Origin: Eucommia ulmoides
Taxonomy: Eukaryota > Streptophyta > Magnoliopsida > Garryales > Eucommiaceae
Assembly: GCA_016647705.1 (NCBI GenBank)
Contig: CM028338.1
Coordinates: 22,775,577 to 22,839,576, forward strand
Direction of reading: 5' to 3'
DNA: 64,000 bases
This document shows, piece after piece, positions 21,990 to 33,444 of the stretch. Below the pieces are notes generated by a model that did no database searches, was not told the DNA's origin, and saw only the letters and a list, made by a program, of their open reading frames with translations. Every line of letters starts with the position of its first letter. Position 1 is the stretch's first letter. The translations under genes and the position numbers were made by a program.

Positions 21990-23045
21990 GTGAATTATCT
22001 ATTGTATCTATTCCTAACAGTGTGCAAAAAGCCTTATCTGATCCCAAGTGGAAAGCAACTATGAACGAGGAGATGAAATCTCTGGAAAAGAATAAAACAT
22101 GGGAACTAGTTGATCCTCCACCAGGAAAGAAACCAGTTGGATGTCGGTAGATCTACACCATGAAATACAAGACTGATGGCACAATTGAGTGCTTTAAAGC
22201 AATACTAGTAGCAAAGGGGTACACTCAAACCTATGGGATTGATTACACAGAAACATTTACGCCTGTAGCCAAAATCAACACAGTTCGTGTTCTACTGTCT
22301 TTGGCTACAAACTTGGATTAGCCACTGCAACAATTTGATGTGAAAAATGTTTTTTTACATAGTGAATTATCTGAAGAAGTCTACATGGATCTCCCACCAA
22401 GATGCATGATACCAAAAATAGACAATCAGAAGGTTTGCAAACTAAAGAAATCATTGTATAGACTGAAGTTGTCTCCTAGAGCATGGTTTGGAAAGTTCAC
22501 AAAATCTATGATAGCCTTTGGCTACCATCAAAGCAATTCAGATCATACTATTTTCCTCAAAAGGGAGCAGGGTAAGTAAGATAACTATGCTAATTGTATA
22601 TGTGGTTGATATGATGGTTACAAAGAATAATCCTAATGAAAGAAAGGCTCTGCAAAATTACTTTTCCAAAGAATTTGAAATGAAAGATCTAGGGTCTCTA
22701 AAATATTTTCTTGGGATTGAAGTATCCCGATCTAACAAAGGAATAGTTCTATCTCAAAGAAAGTATGCACTAGATCTATTGCGAGAGACTGGTATGTTAG
22801 CATGTCAACCAGTTGATATGCCAGTAGAAGAAGGTCTAAAGTTACGTGTTGAGCCCAACCAGGTACCCGTTGACAAAGGCAGATACCAAAGACTTGTGGG
22901 AAAATTGTTGTACTTATCTCATACCAAACCAGATCTAACTTATGCCTTGAGTAATGTTAGCCAGTTTATGCACAATCTTGGAGAACAACATATGAATGCA
23001 GTTATTCACATTTTGAGGTACCTAAAATCTACTCCAGGAAAATGA
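21990..23045 (+). pseudogene. Ty1/copia reverse transcriptase remnant
   Basis: Blocks in order: [84 protein letters not shown] (first catalytic Asp region), VCKLKKSLYRLKLSPRAWF, then a frameshift near 22577 and the catalytic motif as YVVDMMV, where family members have Y-V-D-D. One catalytic Asp is thus lost. The frame continues with EFEMKDLGSLKYFLGIEVSR and YQRLVGKLLYLSHTKPDLTYA. Stops at 22149 and 22318 also break it. Confidence 0.9.
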
Positions 23046-23530
23046 GTATTATTCTCTAAAAACACAGACCATCAAAGCATAAAAGCCTATACCGATGCTG
23101 ATTGAGTAGGTGATATGGGTGATAGATAGTCTACTTTTGGATACTTTACTTTTCTAGGACGTAACCTTGTGACATGGAAAAGAAAAAAAAATGTTGTAGC
23201 TTGCTCAAGTGCAGAAGCTGAATTCAGATGTTTGACAAATGTACTGTGTGAGATATTATGGCCAAGGCTTCTTTTACAAGATCTGAGTTATCTATCGAAG
23301 CAACCTATCTGATTATTTTGTGACAACAAAGTAGCATGTGATATCGCACATAATCCAATTCAATATGACTGTACAAAGCATGTCAAGGTTGACAAGTTCT
23401 TCATTAAGAAAAAATTGGATGGAAAGATTGTGGAATTACATAAAATTCGATCATAGGATCAGTTGGCCGACATCCTCACCAAAGCTGTCTCAAATCGAGT
23501 ATTCTTAAAATTTCTAGACAAGTTAGGCAT
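23046..23530 (+). pseudogene. Ty1/copia RNase H remnant
   Basis: Reads AYTDAD (first Asp), FGYFTFLGRNLVTWKRKK, VACSSAEAEFRCL (Glu), FCDNKVACDIAHNP (second Asp), TKHVKVDKFFIKKKL, DQLADILTKAV and FLDKLGMWDIH, the normal end of an Ale-lineage polyprotein. At least five stops interrupt it. Confidence 0.88.
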
Positions 23531-23549
23531 GTGGGACATCCATACACCA

Positions 23550-23562
23550 GCTTGGAGGGGAG
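23550..23562 (+). other. polypurine tract
   Basis: gcttggaggggag directly precedes the 3' LTR and is the plus-strand primer site. Confidence 0.85.
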
Positions 23563-23729
23563 TGTTAAATAGGGCAGAAATTATACTTTCCTAGAATATG
23601 TAATAACTTCCTAATTCAGAATATGTAATAGCTTGATTATAAGGATACCCTAAAATCAAGTTTTATATAAACCCTTGTAATTCAAAAGAATAAAAATATA
23701 TGAGAAACTTGAGATCTGTTTTTTCAAGA
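23563..23729 (+). repeat. 3' LTR of Ale-like copia
   Basis: Partner of 19224-19389. Most of the differences are transitions, as expected in methylated plant repeats. Confidence 0.9.
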
Positions 23730-23734
23730 TAGAT

Positions 23735-25769
23735 TATTTTAAATGTGGCTTTCCTGGTTACGAGTTGAATATAGAAAAGTGTAAAATTTGTAAAAAAAAT
23801 ATATATTTATATGTATAATAGCATATATTCCGTACCTGAAAGGACGATTTTTTATTTATTTTTTATTATTAAGTTAATAGTTATTTTAATATAGAACATG
23901 ACAAAATTGATTGAGCACAAATAGACAATAAAACCAAAAACAAAATCAACAAAAATTTACAATAAAAATCTTAGAAATCAAATGTACCCGATCAATACAA
24001 AGAATAAAATTAAACAAAATTGACAAAATTCAATTTGTTTACACACCATTATCAAATTGTCAAGTCCTATTTTCAAATGAACAATAATAACGTAGTAGAA
24101 AATACATGGTCATTTTTTTTTTGAAAAAAAAAACCTCGTTTATTTACAATTCTTAGATTTAAACATCATATTTTCAAACAAAGACAATAATATCACCACT
24201 AATGAAGACGAGCTATTTCTAAATGGACACTAAAACATAGTTAATCATGCATGGTAAATTGATTTTAAAAAAATCGATAAAGTCAAATTTGTTTCTACTT
24301 CTTTCACAAATTAAATATTTTCAAATGGATACAACAATAACACAACAAAACTAAACACCATAAACGTATAACACAACAAAACTAAACACCATAAATGTAA
24401 TAAAAATCGATCATTAAGAAACTAGTTTGCACAACAAAAATTAGAAAAAAATGATGACATTGGAACCCACCACCGAGGACCACTGGAACTTACCTTAAAT
24501 ATTTTGAATACCACTTTAATTTCAATAATCTTGTATGAAGCAATTTTCCCACCTAGAAACAAAATAACAAATAATTGAATCTATCTTAAATCCAGAACTA
24601 AAAAATGATAATAATTCCAAAAACACAACAAATAGGTAGAAAGCAGCTACTCACCATATACCAAACCTATAGCTAAAAAAGTATAAATAGCTAAACTCAC
24701 CCTTTAAGCTAGTGCACCAACAGCAAGTGGCGCATTCGTTCGGCAATAAATGTTATACATGTAAAATAAAATGGACGTATGAGTTTGACATAAGAAATTA
24801 GAAAACAAAAGATGTTCGCCAAAAATTTAAAGATATTAAAAATTGAACTACAGAAACAGTAAGGAGAAAATTTTTTAAAAAACAAAAAAAGTCAAACAAT
24901 ACCAAGTCAAAATTAAACCAATATATTTGAAAGTTATAAAGGATCTCACCGAAAGTAAAATGGTACCCATCTATAATCCAAGTTTGTTTAACAAAAATAC
25001 CACATTATAGATCACTCCATGGGGGCCAATAGCTCAACCCAAACAAAAATATATAGTTGCATAGTCAGCCGACTATGATTTGATCTGCACTAAGTTGCTT
25101 CAAAATAGAAATTACAATCACCACCTCTTAAAATGTCAAATATTTTTTATGGCAAAGAACATAAATTAAGTGGAAAAATCTTATACCACCATGTAATTTT
25201 AAGTTATTTGGTTAAATGGAAAAAATTGTTTGAAAATAGAGTAAAAGACTTACTTTTTAGCAAAAAAAAAAAAAAAAAACATGAGACATACACATTTATC
25301 AATCAATCTAAAAAATCAATCGTAATGTCTACCAATTTTCAAATCTATGGTACACCTGGTATCATGAAAAACAAACATTCAAGAATTTAAAACGCGAGCA
25401 TCACTATTTACATTTGATAAATTAAGGCATTGTCTATTCCCATTTCTATAATTCAGGAAAAGGATAGGAGGAGAGAAAGTGTGAGGAACAATCCTGTGGT
25501 TGGAAGAGAGAGAGTTTCTTGATTTTTCAAACCTAAAGTTTTGGATTTGATCAAAAATTTAGTAGCTATTACTAAAACAAATTGCTAAACATGGTCATAT
25601 TTTTTGTAGGTAAGGAGGTTTCATAGGATGAAAAGGAATATTATTTCCACATAACAATGAGAACCTTTTAAGTTCAAAGACATCTAAAATCTTACTGTAA
25701 AATCTACTACTAAACAAAATTGTACAACAAATAGAATCCTCCAAATTAAAGAGTAGATTAAGGCATAAG
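23735..25769. other. AT-rich stretch without recognised gene
   Basis: About 2 kb with no domain I recognise. It holds a two-copy 31-bp tandem repeat (24341 and 24372, cacaacaaaactaaacacca), an A run near 25264-25280 and an AG-rich segment near 25460-25520 (ggaggagagaaag, agagagagag). The 85-codon frame at 25133-25390 contains the A run as poly-Lys and has no recognisable similarity. Confidence 0.5.
24341..24402. repeat. two-copy 31-bp tandem repeat
   Basis: cacaacaaaactaaacacca occurs at 24341 and again at 24372, with near-identical spacers ataaacgtata and ataaatgtaat. Confidence 0.9.
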
Positions 25770-26264
25770 GAGATGTTGCCTAATCAGGGTTAATCTTCAG
25801 GTTGGACAAAACGATAGGATTTGTTTTTAGCCTGAAAAAAACATAGGTTTAATTTTAAGCCTACAAAAGAATTAGGTTAGTCTTCAACTTGGTAAAAAGA
25901 TTGTAAATGTTTGATTCTAAACCTGGAAAAGAATTAAATTAATCATTTGTCTGTGAAAATGATTGTAAATGTTTGGTTCTTACCTGGAAAAGTGATCTAG
26001 TTTAGTGAATTGCGAATTCTTTGCGGTAGCTCAGGAGAGAGGACATAGGCAAGAGTAGCTTGTTGAACCTCTATAAATCTTGGTGTCAATTTCTCTATCC
26101 TTTATCTTTTTGGTTGTGTATTTAGTTAATTCACATTTTTGCTATTTAATAAGATAATAACTAGTTAGGAAAATTGAATTGATTGGATTGTTTATTTGTT
26201 TAAGTAATTTGTTTAATTTTTTAACTACTCAATTCACCTCTCCTCTTAGGTAAATCTTTGGGCC
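25770..26264 (+). repeat. truncated SIRE-like LTR, 3' portion
   Basis: Contains the degenerate unit zone (gattctaaacctggaaaag, aggttagtcttcaac) and the end ctactcaattcacctctcc...gggccaata, matching the last part of the LTRs at 29003-31307 and (reversed) 16125-18457. The upstream four-fifths of the LTR, including the palindrome array, is missing. Confidence 0.75.
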
Positions 26265-27590
26265 AATAATTGGTTCTAGATATAGAGTAGCTGGATAGAC
26301 TTGACATCCTAGCTAATAGGATCACAAGGATTGCATAGTAGATAATTGTTATATGTCTCCATTTGTTCTGGGAATCAGTGCTTTGTAAGTGAAAATAATA
26401 AAGATCATGATGATAAGGTTGGTCCTAAAGCTATTGCAAAACTTGTTATTTTTACAAGGTTTCTTGACAGAGAAAATTTATAACTTGCTTAAAAAAAATG
26501 AGATTGTTGAAAAAAAAAATTGGGTACTGTTTTATCTCGCATAAAGAAAGATTTGGATAAATATTTCAAAACTGAGGAATTTTCAAATGTTCTTTTCTAA
26601 ATAAACAACTTGCTTGATAATGTTGAATCTCTTGAAGAAGAAAATTCGTTTTTTGAAAAATAATGTTTCTAATCTTCAACAAGGGATTGCAAACGTTAGA
26701 AATCTTGAAAAACTAAATGAAGTTTTAAATGTTGAAATGGAAAATTCCAGGTGTGAACTTGATAGAGCACATTTCAAAATTCACTCTGTTGAAAATAATT
26801 ATCGAATCTTGAATAATGATCTTACATTTATCTAAAAGAAAATTTTTGGATTACAATTCAATATTGGTATAATAGGATGCACACTTGAACAGACTCAAAA
26901 AGAGCTTAAGGAGATTGTTGAAAAATTCAAGAATTCAGAGAAACCTAAAGTTTTTTTTTTTATTTTATAAACCAATAGACTCGAAGACAACATCATATCA
27001 TAAGTATCAGTGCATACACCAGTGCAGAGAGCTAATTCTGATAAGTTTTCTAAGAATCAAATAAATATTTTTAGATGCTATTATTTTGGAAAATATGGTC
27101 ACCTCAAAAAATAGTTTTATCATGGTTATAAATTGGATCCAAACATAACTAGATACCAAGAAAAAAAAACTTTTCATGCAGGTAAGAATTCAAATTATGA
27201 TGGGCCAAGGAGAATAAATAAAAGAAATGTACAAAGGCATAAAATTAAAAATTTGCGAAAGCCACGGGTTCAGTTCGCTAAACAAAACAATGATTATTAG
27301 TGAAAAAGAGTACAACTTCAAAATCAGAAGAAACCAGTATTTAAAATCATTGCAGATCATAGCAAGACTAGTCAACCACAAGTATCAAAGAAGGGCAAAT
27401 AACTTGGTATAGAGGTTAAACCAGAGATGACCAAAGGAAATAAAGATATTATCAAGGTGAATCAGTCATTTGCACCTCAAAGTGTTCAAGCAACTCAAAT
27501 AGTTTCTACGAATAAGACTAATAATTGCATTGATCACAAAATTAAGATACACACACCAGCAACTCTCAATGATGAAAAAGGTATGTCGAT
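26265..27590 (+). pseudogene. SIRE-like gag remnant
   Basis: Follows a decayed primer-binding site (attggttctagat). A coiled-coil-like open segment at 26614-26835 (LLKKKIRFLKNNVSNLQQGI) corresponds to the coil segment at 15575-15820. A zinc-knuckle-like block CYYFGKYGH near 27075-27105 has lost its second Cys and probably its last one. The rest is Lys/Asn-rich with many stops. Like the gag at 14832-16106, it lacks the N-terminal gag domain, so the two probably belong to the same derivative subfamily. Confidence 0.65.
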
Positions 27591-27959
27591 ATTTTCTTAA
27601 ATTTAGGTATACAAATTTTGTTTGGGAGACAAATGCATCACATTATTATACTAATTAAATGATTTTATGTTTTAAGCTAAGTTATTATTTATTAGTTTAT
27701 GTGGTATTTTAATTATAATATTTATGTAGATCACTTAAAAAACGAAAGAGGTCAAAATTAACAAAATGGTAAATTTAAGCCTGTATGGTCGACCACCAAC
27801 ATAATCGGTCGACTGCAAAAATGCTAAAGGTTTTTAAAGGGTATAATGTTTAAATAGACCGGTTGACCGTCTTATATACCAGTTGACCGAATGCCAACAT
27901 TATAGGTTCGTGAATCTAGGTTTTTTTTTTTTTTTATTTATTAGGCTAATTTCTCCTCA
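27591..27959. other. non-coding stretch with GTCGAC-type motifs
   Basis: No coding content. Between 27785 and 27895 it contains tggtcgacca, atcggtcgactg, accggttgaccg and ccagttgaccga, the same palindrome family seen in the LTR arrays but here outside a recognisable LTR. Confidence 0.65.
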
Positions 27960-28990
27960 TGTCCGAGATTCATCCACCCAAAAGCCTCCACCTTCACCTA
28001 TACTTTAAGATCCTTCCATAAATGGCTAGATTCAGTTGATTTGAAGAGTACAAGTACGATTTCAAGTTTGAAGGCAGAGGATTTTGACGGGACTCTTCGT
28101 CTTCTCTTGTTCTCAAATTTTAAGTAAGATTGTTTTCTTGTTTTGGTGTTCTTTCCTTACTTCCCTCATAAGGTTGCTCGATTCCTTGTCATTGTGCTTG
28201 TAAGTGTTCTATTGTGGTCAAAATTATATCTTTAGGGTTTCTTAAACTCATTGTTTTTAGAATGGTTCAAAAGAAAAAAAACTAATGAAAGAGGAGCTTT
28301 AGGATCTAAGGGCAAATCCAAAAAACTCAAAAGTCGGATTTTAACGATTACAAATTTTCGAATAAAGATAATGAAAGAAAGTTTATATCTGACTTAATAA
28401 AAATGTAGTAGTTTGTAACCAGACAATGGACTTTGATAACTTGAATGACAATGGAATTGATATTCAAAGGAAGTTTGGTTTCTTGGGATGAGATGTCTTT
28501 TGGTTTGAGAGTACCAATTGGTTCTCTCATTGGGTAAAGGTGGTTTATAGTAATTTTTTCTTCATTGACAATAGACTTTACTAATATGTAAATGGTTTTA
28601 AGATTTTAATGACATTAGATGAATTGGAGGATGTTCTTAGGTATCCATAGAGGCAGTACTTTTTCCATGGATTAAGGCCTATTGGATTTTTCAAAATTTC
28701 AACATTGGCCAAGCTCGTAGAGATCTGAATGTTAATGCTAAAGAGAGATCCTTGAGTCTTGAAAAAAGAATCTTTTATTGCTTAATTACATATTCTATTG
28801 CTCCTAGTGGGGGTAATCATTTCTCGGTTACTTTTACACCTACATTCTTCACTCTATTGTCAATGGGACAAAATTCGGTCTCCCTTTCTTGTGATTGAGC
28901 ACATGAAATACCAGTTGGGAGGGGGCATCACTTGTTTTACCATATAAGGATGCCATTCAACATATTTTTTAATCTTTTGGAGTTCCCGAA
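27960..28990 (+). pseudogene. env-like / third-ORF remnant of SIRE-like element
   Basis: In shifting + strand frames the text reads SKKLKSRILTITNF-like basic sequence, then FDNLNDNGIDIQRKFGFLG, VYSNFFFIDNRLY, VNGFKILMTLDELEDVLRYP, FFHGLRPIGFFKISTLA, and LLLHLHSSLYCQWDKI. No pol motif is present. Position just before an LTR of the SIRE-like type and after gag suggests the extra 3' ORF known from SIRE/Maximus elements, called env-like. At least six stops interrupt it. The function of this ORF is not established; similar text also occurs in plant proteins annotated as transposon-related. Pol is missing between gag and this region. Confidence 0.5.
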
Positions 28991-29002
28991 GATGAAGAAT
29001 GA

Positions 29003-31307
29003 TGTTGACCCTAAAATTTTGATGGACAATTAAATGTTAATGTTTTTTGTGGAACTAACGATTTTATTATGTGTTTTAGTTTATTAGTTCCAGTGATGAA
29101 AATAATCATAAAAATATTGTGGCAATACTAAAGATGATGACAAAGATGATGGAAGATTAAGAGTTTGAAGAAATTGAAGAACCTAGGGAAAACAACTCAG
29201 ATTAAATTCTGACTCTTAATGTATCCCGGTTAGGAACACACACGACACAAAATGTTTTTCAAAATTATTTGTTTTTATAGGATCTTAATTAGTTAAATTT
29301 TTGGCTCCTATGTGTAATTGAAAAAACAATGTTTATAAATTGATTAAAATTGAACTTATGTATTTAGTAGAGCTAACCGAGAAAATAAAACGGTTAAAGG
29401 GGAGAAAAAAATTGATGAAATTGGATTTAAAACGAATTCAGGACAGGATTCCAGCATCTCTCAGTCGATAGGTAAGTCGACCGGTGATTAATGAATGAAG
29501 TTGCTGAATCTCTCTGTCGACAGGTAGGTCGACCTAAGCTTAAAATAAGAAGTCTCTGAATCTCTAGGTCAACAGGCGACTTAACTTGTGATTAGAGAAT
29601 GAACTCTCTGAATCTCTAAGTCGACAGATAGGTCAACTTATGAAACTCTCTGAATCATCCAGTCAATAGGTGATGGATGGGCAGTCGACCGATGGGTGAA
29701 GAGATTTTGGCTTGGCTACATCCTGAATTGGGCGGTCAACCGATGGGTCTTGACCGGTCGACAGATAGAGTTGTTTCAGGATTTATGGAATTTCGGATTT
29801 TATTCAAAAAGTAGCCGTTACTAGCCGTTTTATGGTTAAGATATGTGAGATATCTTAGGGATCTGATATGTTTTGAGTTATTTAATTGATATTTAACTAT
29901 CCCTATATATATGGTTCAAGTAGTTTTGATATTTCTCAATTTAGTACATGTAATTCTTTCAATCTTATCTAATTGAGTTTGAGTAAAAGTTTGAGGAACT
30001 TAATTGAATATTTTAAGATATATTTTAAGTGAATTATACCAAGAATGAATCATTATAATATAGAGGGTCTATCGGTGTAATTAAATGTTATGATTTATGG
30101 GAACTAACTGTTATAGGGCTTGTTCACATAAAAATAAGATATCAAGAGAATCCAAACCATTCTGAGTTATTCAGCTCTCGTGCTTTCTAAGAGTAATTAT
30201 ACTGAGTGAATTGTGAGATTTTTTCTGAGAGTTGTTCTTGAGAAATATTTGTTGTACATTATTGCTACTACAAATCTGAAATTTCATTGCAATCTCTAAT
30301 CATTAATTTTTTTTTCTCTGGAATTCTAGTGATATCTTTCCAAATTACTTGCTATTAATTATTGCTTGATTATATTATTTACTATTTGGAATTTGATATT
30401 TGAAATTTGAAATTGTTTTCCAATTTATTTTTTTATTGAAAATTATTTTTGAAACAATTTCTTGAGAAAATCGTATTACGTACTTAATTGCTTGCTATCC
30501 ATCTTTATTTATCATATTTTGAAATTCTTACTTTTCTATCACTAGTATCGGGACATTAATTGAGTTTGAATTTATCTGGGGTGATAGAAGCTTCGAGTAA
30601 AAAAATCACTTATCAATTGTTTGTAATTGGTGAGTTGAATGTCGGATTATATACTACTGAGAGTGTCTAATCAAGGGTAGATAGTTTCAATCTCTTCCGG
30701 TAAAGATATTGGGGTTTTGATCTTTGCCTAAGGTATAAAAAGATTAGGTATTAATTCTTCCTTGATTGAATTTATGAGTGAATTGTAAAGGTTCCATCCT
30801 TACTTGGGAAAAGGATACTTGGAGTGATTGTGAGGTTTTGATTCTTGAGCCTAAGGTATAAAAAGGATTAGATCGTGATTCTCCCTATAATAGAATTAGA
30901 TTAATCTTTAGCTTGTAAAAAAATAGGTTATTCCTGAGCTTGGAAAGAAGAATTGTAAAGGTTGATTCTAATCATGTTAAAAGAATCTTTGTGATGGTTT
31001 AGTTCCTACCTTTAAAGGGATCTTGAGTTTAGTAAATGCGAATCTCCATGGGGCTTAGAGAACTGGATTAGCCAAGAGTAACTTGGTAAACCAAGATATA
31101 TCCCGGTGTGTTGCTTTATTTATTTTACTTATATTGTTGTTTGGTGTGCACCTTGTTGATAACACATATCCGCTACTATAAAGATGATAATTAATTTTAG
31201 GATAAAATTAATTGTTTGAATTTTTGAAGTGTTATTATTATTCTGATAATTTTTTAATACTACTCAATTCACCCCCCCCCCCTCTTGGGTAGCTCACTGG
31301 GCTAACA
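29003..31307 (+). repeat. 5' LTR of SIRE-like element
   Basis: About 2.3 kb, from tgttgacccta to gggctaaca. It aligns in reverse complement with 16125-18457: start block, GTCGAC array (29455-29770), agatatcttagggatct block, ttcttgagaaa block, degenerate unit zone (30740-31020) and end. A C run (10 or more) lies at 31271-31282. It could also act as the 3' LTR of the remnant at 25770-29002, whose env-like region abuts it. Confidence 0.88.
29455..29770. repeat. GTCGAC-type palindrome array in LTR
   Basis: Units such as ctgtcgacaggtaggtcgac and agtcgacagataggtcaac recur with a ctctgaatctct spacer. Pairs of GTCGAC about six bases apart can form hairpins. Confidence 0.88.
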
Positions 31308-31321
31308 ATTGACATCAGAGC
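31308..31321 (+). other. primer-binding site, initiator Met tRNA type
   Basis: attgacatcagagc follows the LTR; compared with the common site TGGTATCAGAGC two bases differ. Confidence 0.75.
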
Positions 31322-31358
31322 TAGTTTAGCTCGACACACTTAGCTAACAAAGATCAAA

Positions 31359-32443
31359 TGATGCACATAATAGGCACACTAGCTGAGGGACAAACTATGC
31401 ACCGACCGCCGTTGTTTGAAGGTGAAAATTTTTCGTTTTGGAAAGACAAAATGATAGCATTCCTTTAGGCTACAAATTACTTTGTGTGGCTAACAATCGA
31501 GGATGGTCCATTTGTTCCAATGGAAAACGAAATTGAGAAGACGAAAGAGCAGCTGACTACTTCTGAGAAGTAGAAACTTTCTATGAACTCTCAAGTTATT
31601 AATATTTTATTTTGTTCTTTGGATGCTAATGAATACTCACGAGTTTCAAGTTGTAAATCTGCAAAGGAGATATGGGACAAGCTACAAGTTACCCACGAAG
31701 GGACAAGTTAAGTAAAGAAATAAAAAATCAATGCTCTTATGAGAAAATTTGAATTATTCAGAATGGAAGAAACTGAGTCGATTCAAGAGATGTACACTCG
31801 ATTCAACATCATTTGCAATCACTTGAGTCAACATGAAAAGTTGTATTCCATGGAGGATAGAGTTCAAAAGGTCATAAGATCTTTAACAAAAGTATGAGAG
31901 TCGAAGGTGATTGCAATTGAGGAAGCTAAGGATCTTGACAAATACGAAATTTGTGATCTCATAGGTAACTTGATGACTCATGAAACGACGATTAAAGGAT
32001 ATGAGGATGACACCAAAAATAGCAAGAGAAAATCCTTGGTGCTAAAAGCTCAAAAAATTGAAGAAGATGATGATAATGATGATAAAAGTCTTAATAGTGA
32101 GCAAGAGAAAGACGTGGCGCTTCTCACAAAGAATTTTACAAGAATGACTCGGCGCATATTCCGCTGGAGAAGAAACTTCAACATGAATAATGTGGAATGT
32201 TACAACTATCATAAGACTAGCCACCTCCAAACTGAATGCCCCGAGCTGAAGAAAGACAAAGAAAAAGAGAAGAAAAGAAAGGAGAAGAAGAACGTAAAGA
32301 AGAGTACGAAAAAGTCAACAAAAATCACATGGGATGACTCGGAATCGAGTAACTTAGAAAAATCAAGTAGTAATGACTCGTCTAAGCTTGCTTTGATGGC
32401 CACTGAATTTGAGGTACCAAATGTTCAAGTTCTTACCCTTTAG
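31359..32443 (+). pseudogene. SIRE-like gag, full-domain type
   Basis: Starts near atgatgcac. In-frame text: PPLFEGENFSFWKDKMIAFL, DGPFVP, AKEIWDKLQVTHEG and FELFRMEETESIQEMYTRF, the copia Gag (UBN2-type) domain with several stops. The open frame 31907-32443 continues with LYSMED-type text, LDKYEICDLIGNLMTHE, an acidic Asp-rich linker, and the zinc knuckle CYNYHKTSHLQTEC with Tyr in place of the second Cys. A Lys/Glu-rich tail and MATEF follow. Gag assembles the particle and packages RNA. The same gag, on the other strand, is at 42270-43660. Confidence 0.88.
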
Positions 32444-33000
32444 ATTTTGATGATTATTTGATATTTATCAAGAACTTTCGCATGATTATAAAATTTAGTG
32501 TTCAAAAATTAATGCCCTTCAAAGTAAAATTAACACATTAAACAAGTAAGTGATGGATTATGAATCTAAAAACGTTGAATCAAGATGTCGGATTTACATT
32601 CAACAGTTCTTAAATTCACCGGCGGTGAGAATAATTTGAAAATGCTTTTGGGAAGATTGAAACCAAGGATCTTGTTAGATGTTTTAAATATAATGTTGTG
32701 GGGCATACTATTCGTAATTGTTTTTCAAGAATATCTAATTGCAGGAAAGTTTGGGTTCCTAAGGGAACTAAAATTGTCCCAACTAATAAGATCGGACCAA
32801 CTTAGATTGGGTACTACCTAGGAACTCTTTGAGGTGATTCTTGCAGGTTATCAAATAAACATCTATTTGCCAGGATAAATTGTTCCTAGGAAGTGGCTGT
32901 TCTCAACACGTGACAGAGAATAAAATAAAAATTTACGTCTTTAACACCTAAAGATGAAAGTCATGTGATTTCTGAAGACCATGCCATGAGTAAGAAAGTA
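32444..33000 (+). pseudogene. gag C-terminus, second zinc knuckle and protease start
   Basis: 32585-32821 contains KFTGGENNLKMLLG and, in another frame, a Cys/His block followed by FGFLRELKLSQ; the matching place in the minus-strand copy is 42086-42340. From about 32870 the text LFLGSGCSQHVTENKIK corresponds to the protease start WFLDSGCSWHMTEDKSK at about 42000, with Gly for the catalytic Asp. Homology fades at about 33000, where another element begins. Confidence 0.75.
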
Positions 33001-33444
33001 AGTTTAAATGAGTTGGTAAGAATTTCTAAGACCTGTGTTGGTTTACATATTTTCTTGTTGTCTTAGAATTATTGCATGTTTATCAGAAAATCTTACCGCC
33101 TGGGCGAAATTACGCCAGAATGTTTTCTCAGCCTTTTTGTCCAATGTTCGCCTAGGCGGTGGGTTTACCGCTTAGGCAAATTTTTTCCAGTGTGGACCTA
33201 AGCTGAATTCCTTCAGGTTTTCACATTGTTTCTCTACACCTCTTATTTCCTCTTCAATCCTCAAATTAGTTTTAGCATGCAAATCAATCCTAAATATCTA
33301 ACCTCATCAATTCACCACAAAAAATTAGTATTACGAGATCAATACGATCTCCAAAAAGGTATTTATACAAAAGTTGGGAATATTCGTTACCCTCGATGTC
33401 ATATCAAAAGATGTTGCTTGATTTTACGTCCCTAGCATGGACGT
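33001..33444 (-). other. junction and 3' untranslated segment of Athila-like element
   Basis: No clear coding content. The minus-strand block cgtccatgctagggacgt right after the pol stop is a phrase I associate with the 3' side of Athila-like pol. Near 33100-33180 it carries gcctaggcgg-type palindromes like those in the right LTR of this element. The point where copia sequence ends and Athila sequence begins lies between about 33000 and 33080. No 3' LTR is present. Confidence 0.55.

Larger units (their letters stand above)
19224..23729 (+). mobile_element. Ale/Retrofit-like Ty1/copia retrotransposon
   Basis: Complete in outline: short LTRs of about 165 bp at both ends, primer-binding site, remnant gag leader, zinc knuckle, protease, integrase, RT, RNase H, polypurine tract. 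The 5-bp repeat tagat flanks it (19219-19223 and 23730-23734) if the LTR end is set at caaga; setting it at ttttca gives only a 4-bp match. The two LTRs differ at about 13 positions by eye, so the insertion is not recent. Most of gag is missing and pol has stops and frameshifts. Domain wording and short LTRs fit the Ale/Retrofit lineage. Confidence 0.9.

Noticed and set aside
25133..25390. 85-codon frame as a small gene
   Set aside because: It contains an A run read as poly-Lys and has no neighbouring promoter, intron or domain evidence.
25433..25620. Possible exon/untranslated region of a host gene with AG-rich text and an acceptor-like tttttgtag
   Set aside because: No open frame of useful length flanks it, and splice-like strings are expected by chance in AT-rich DNA.
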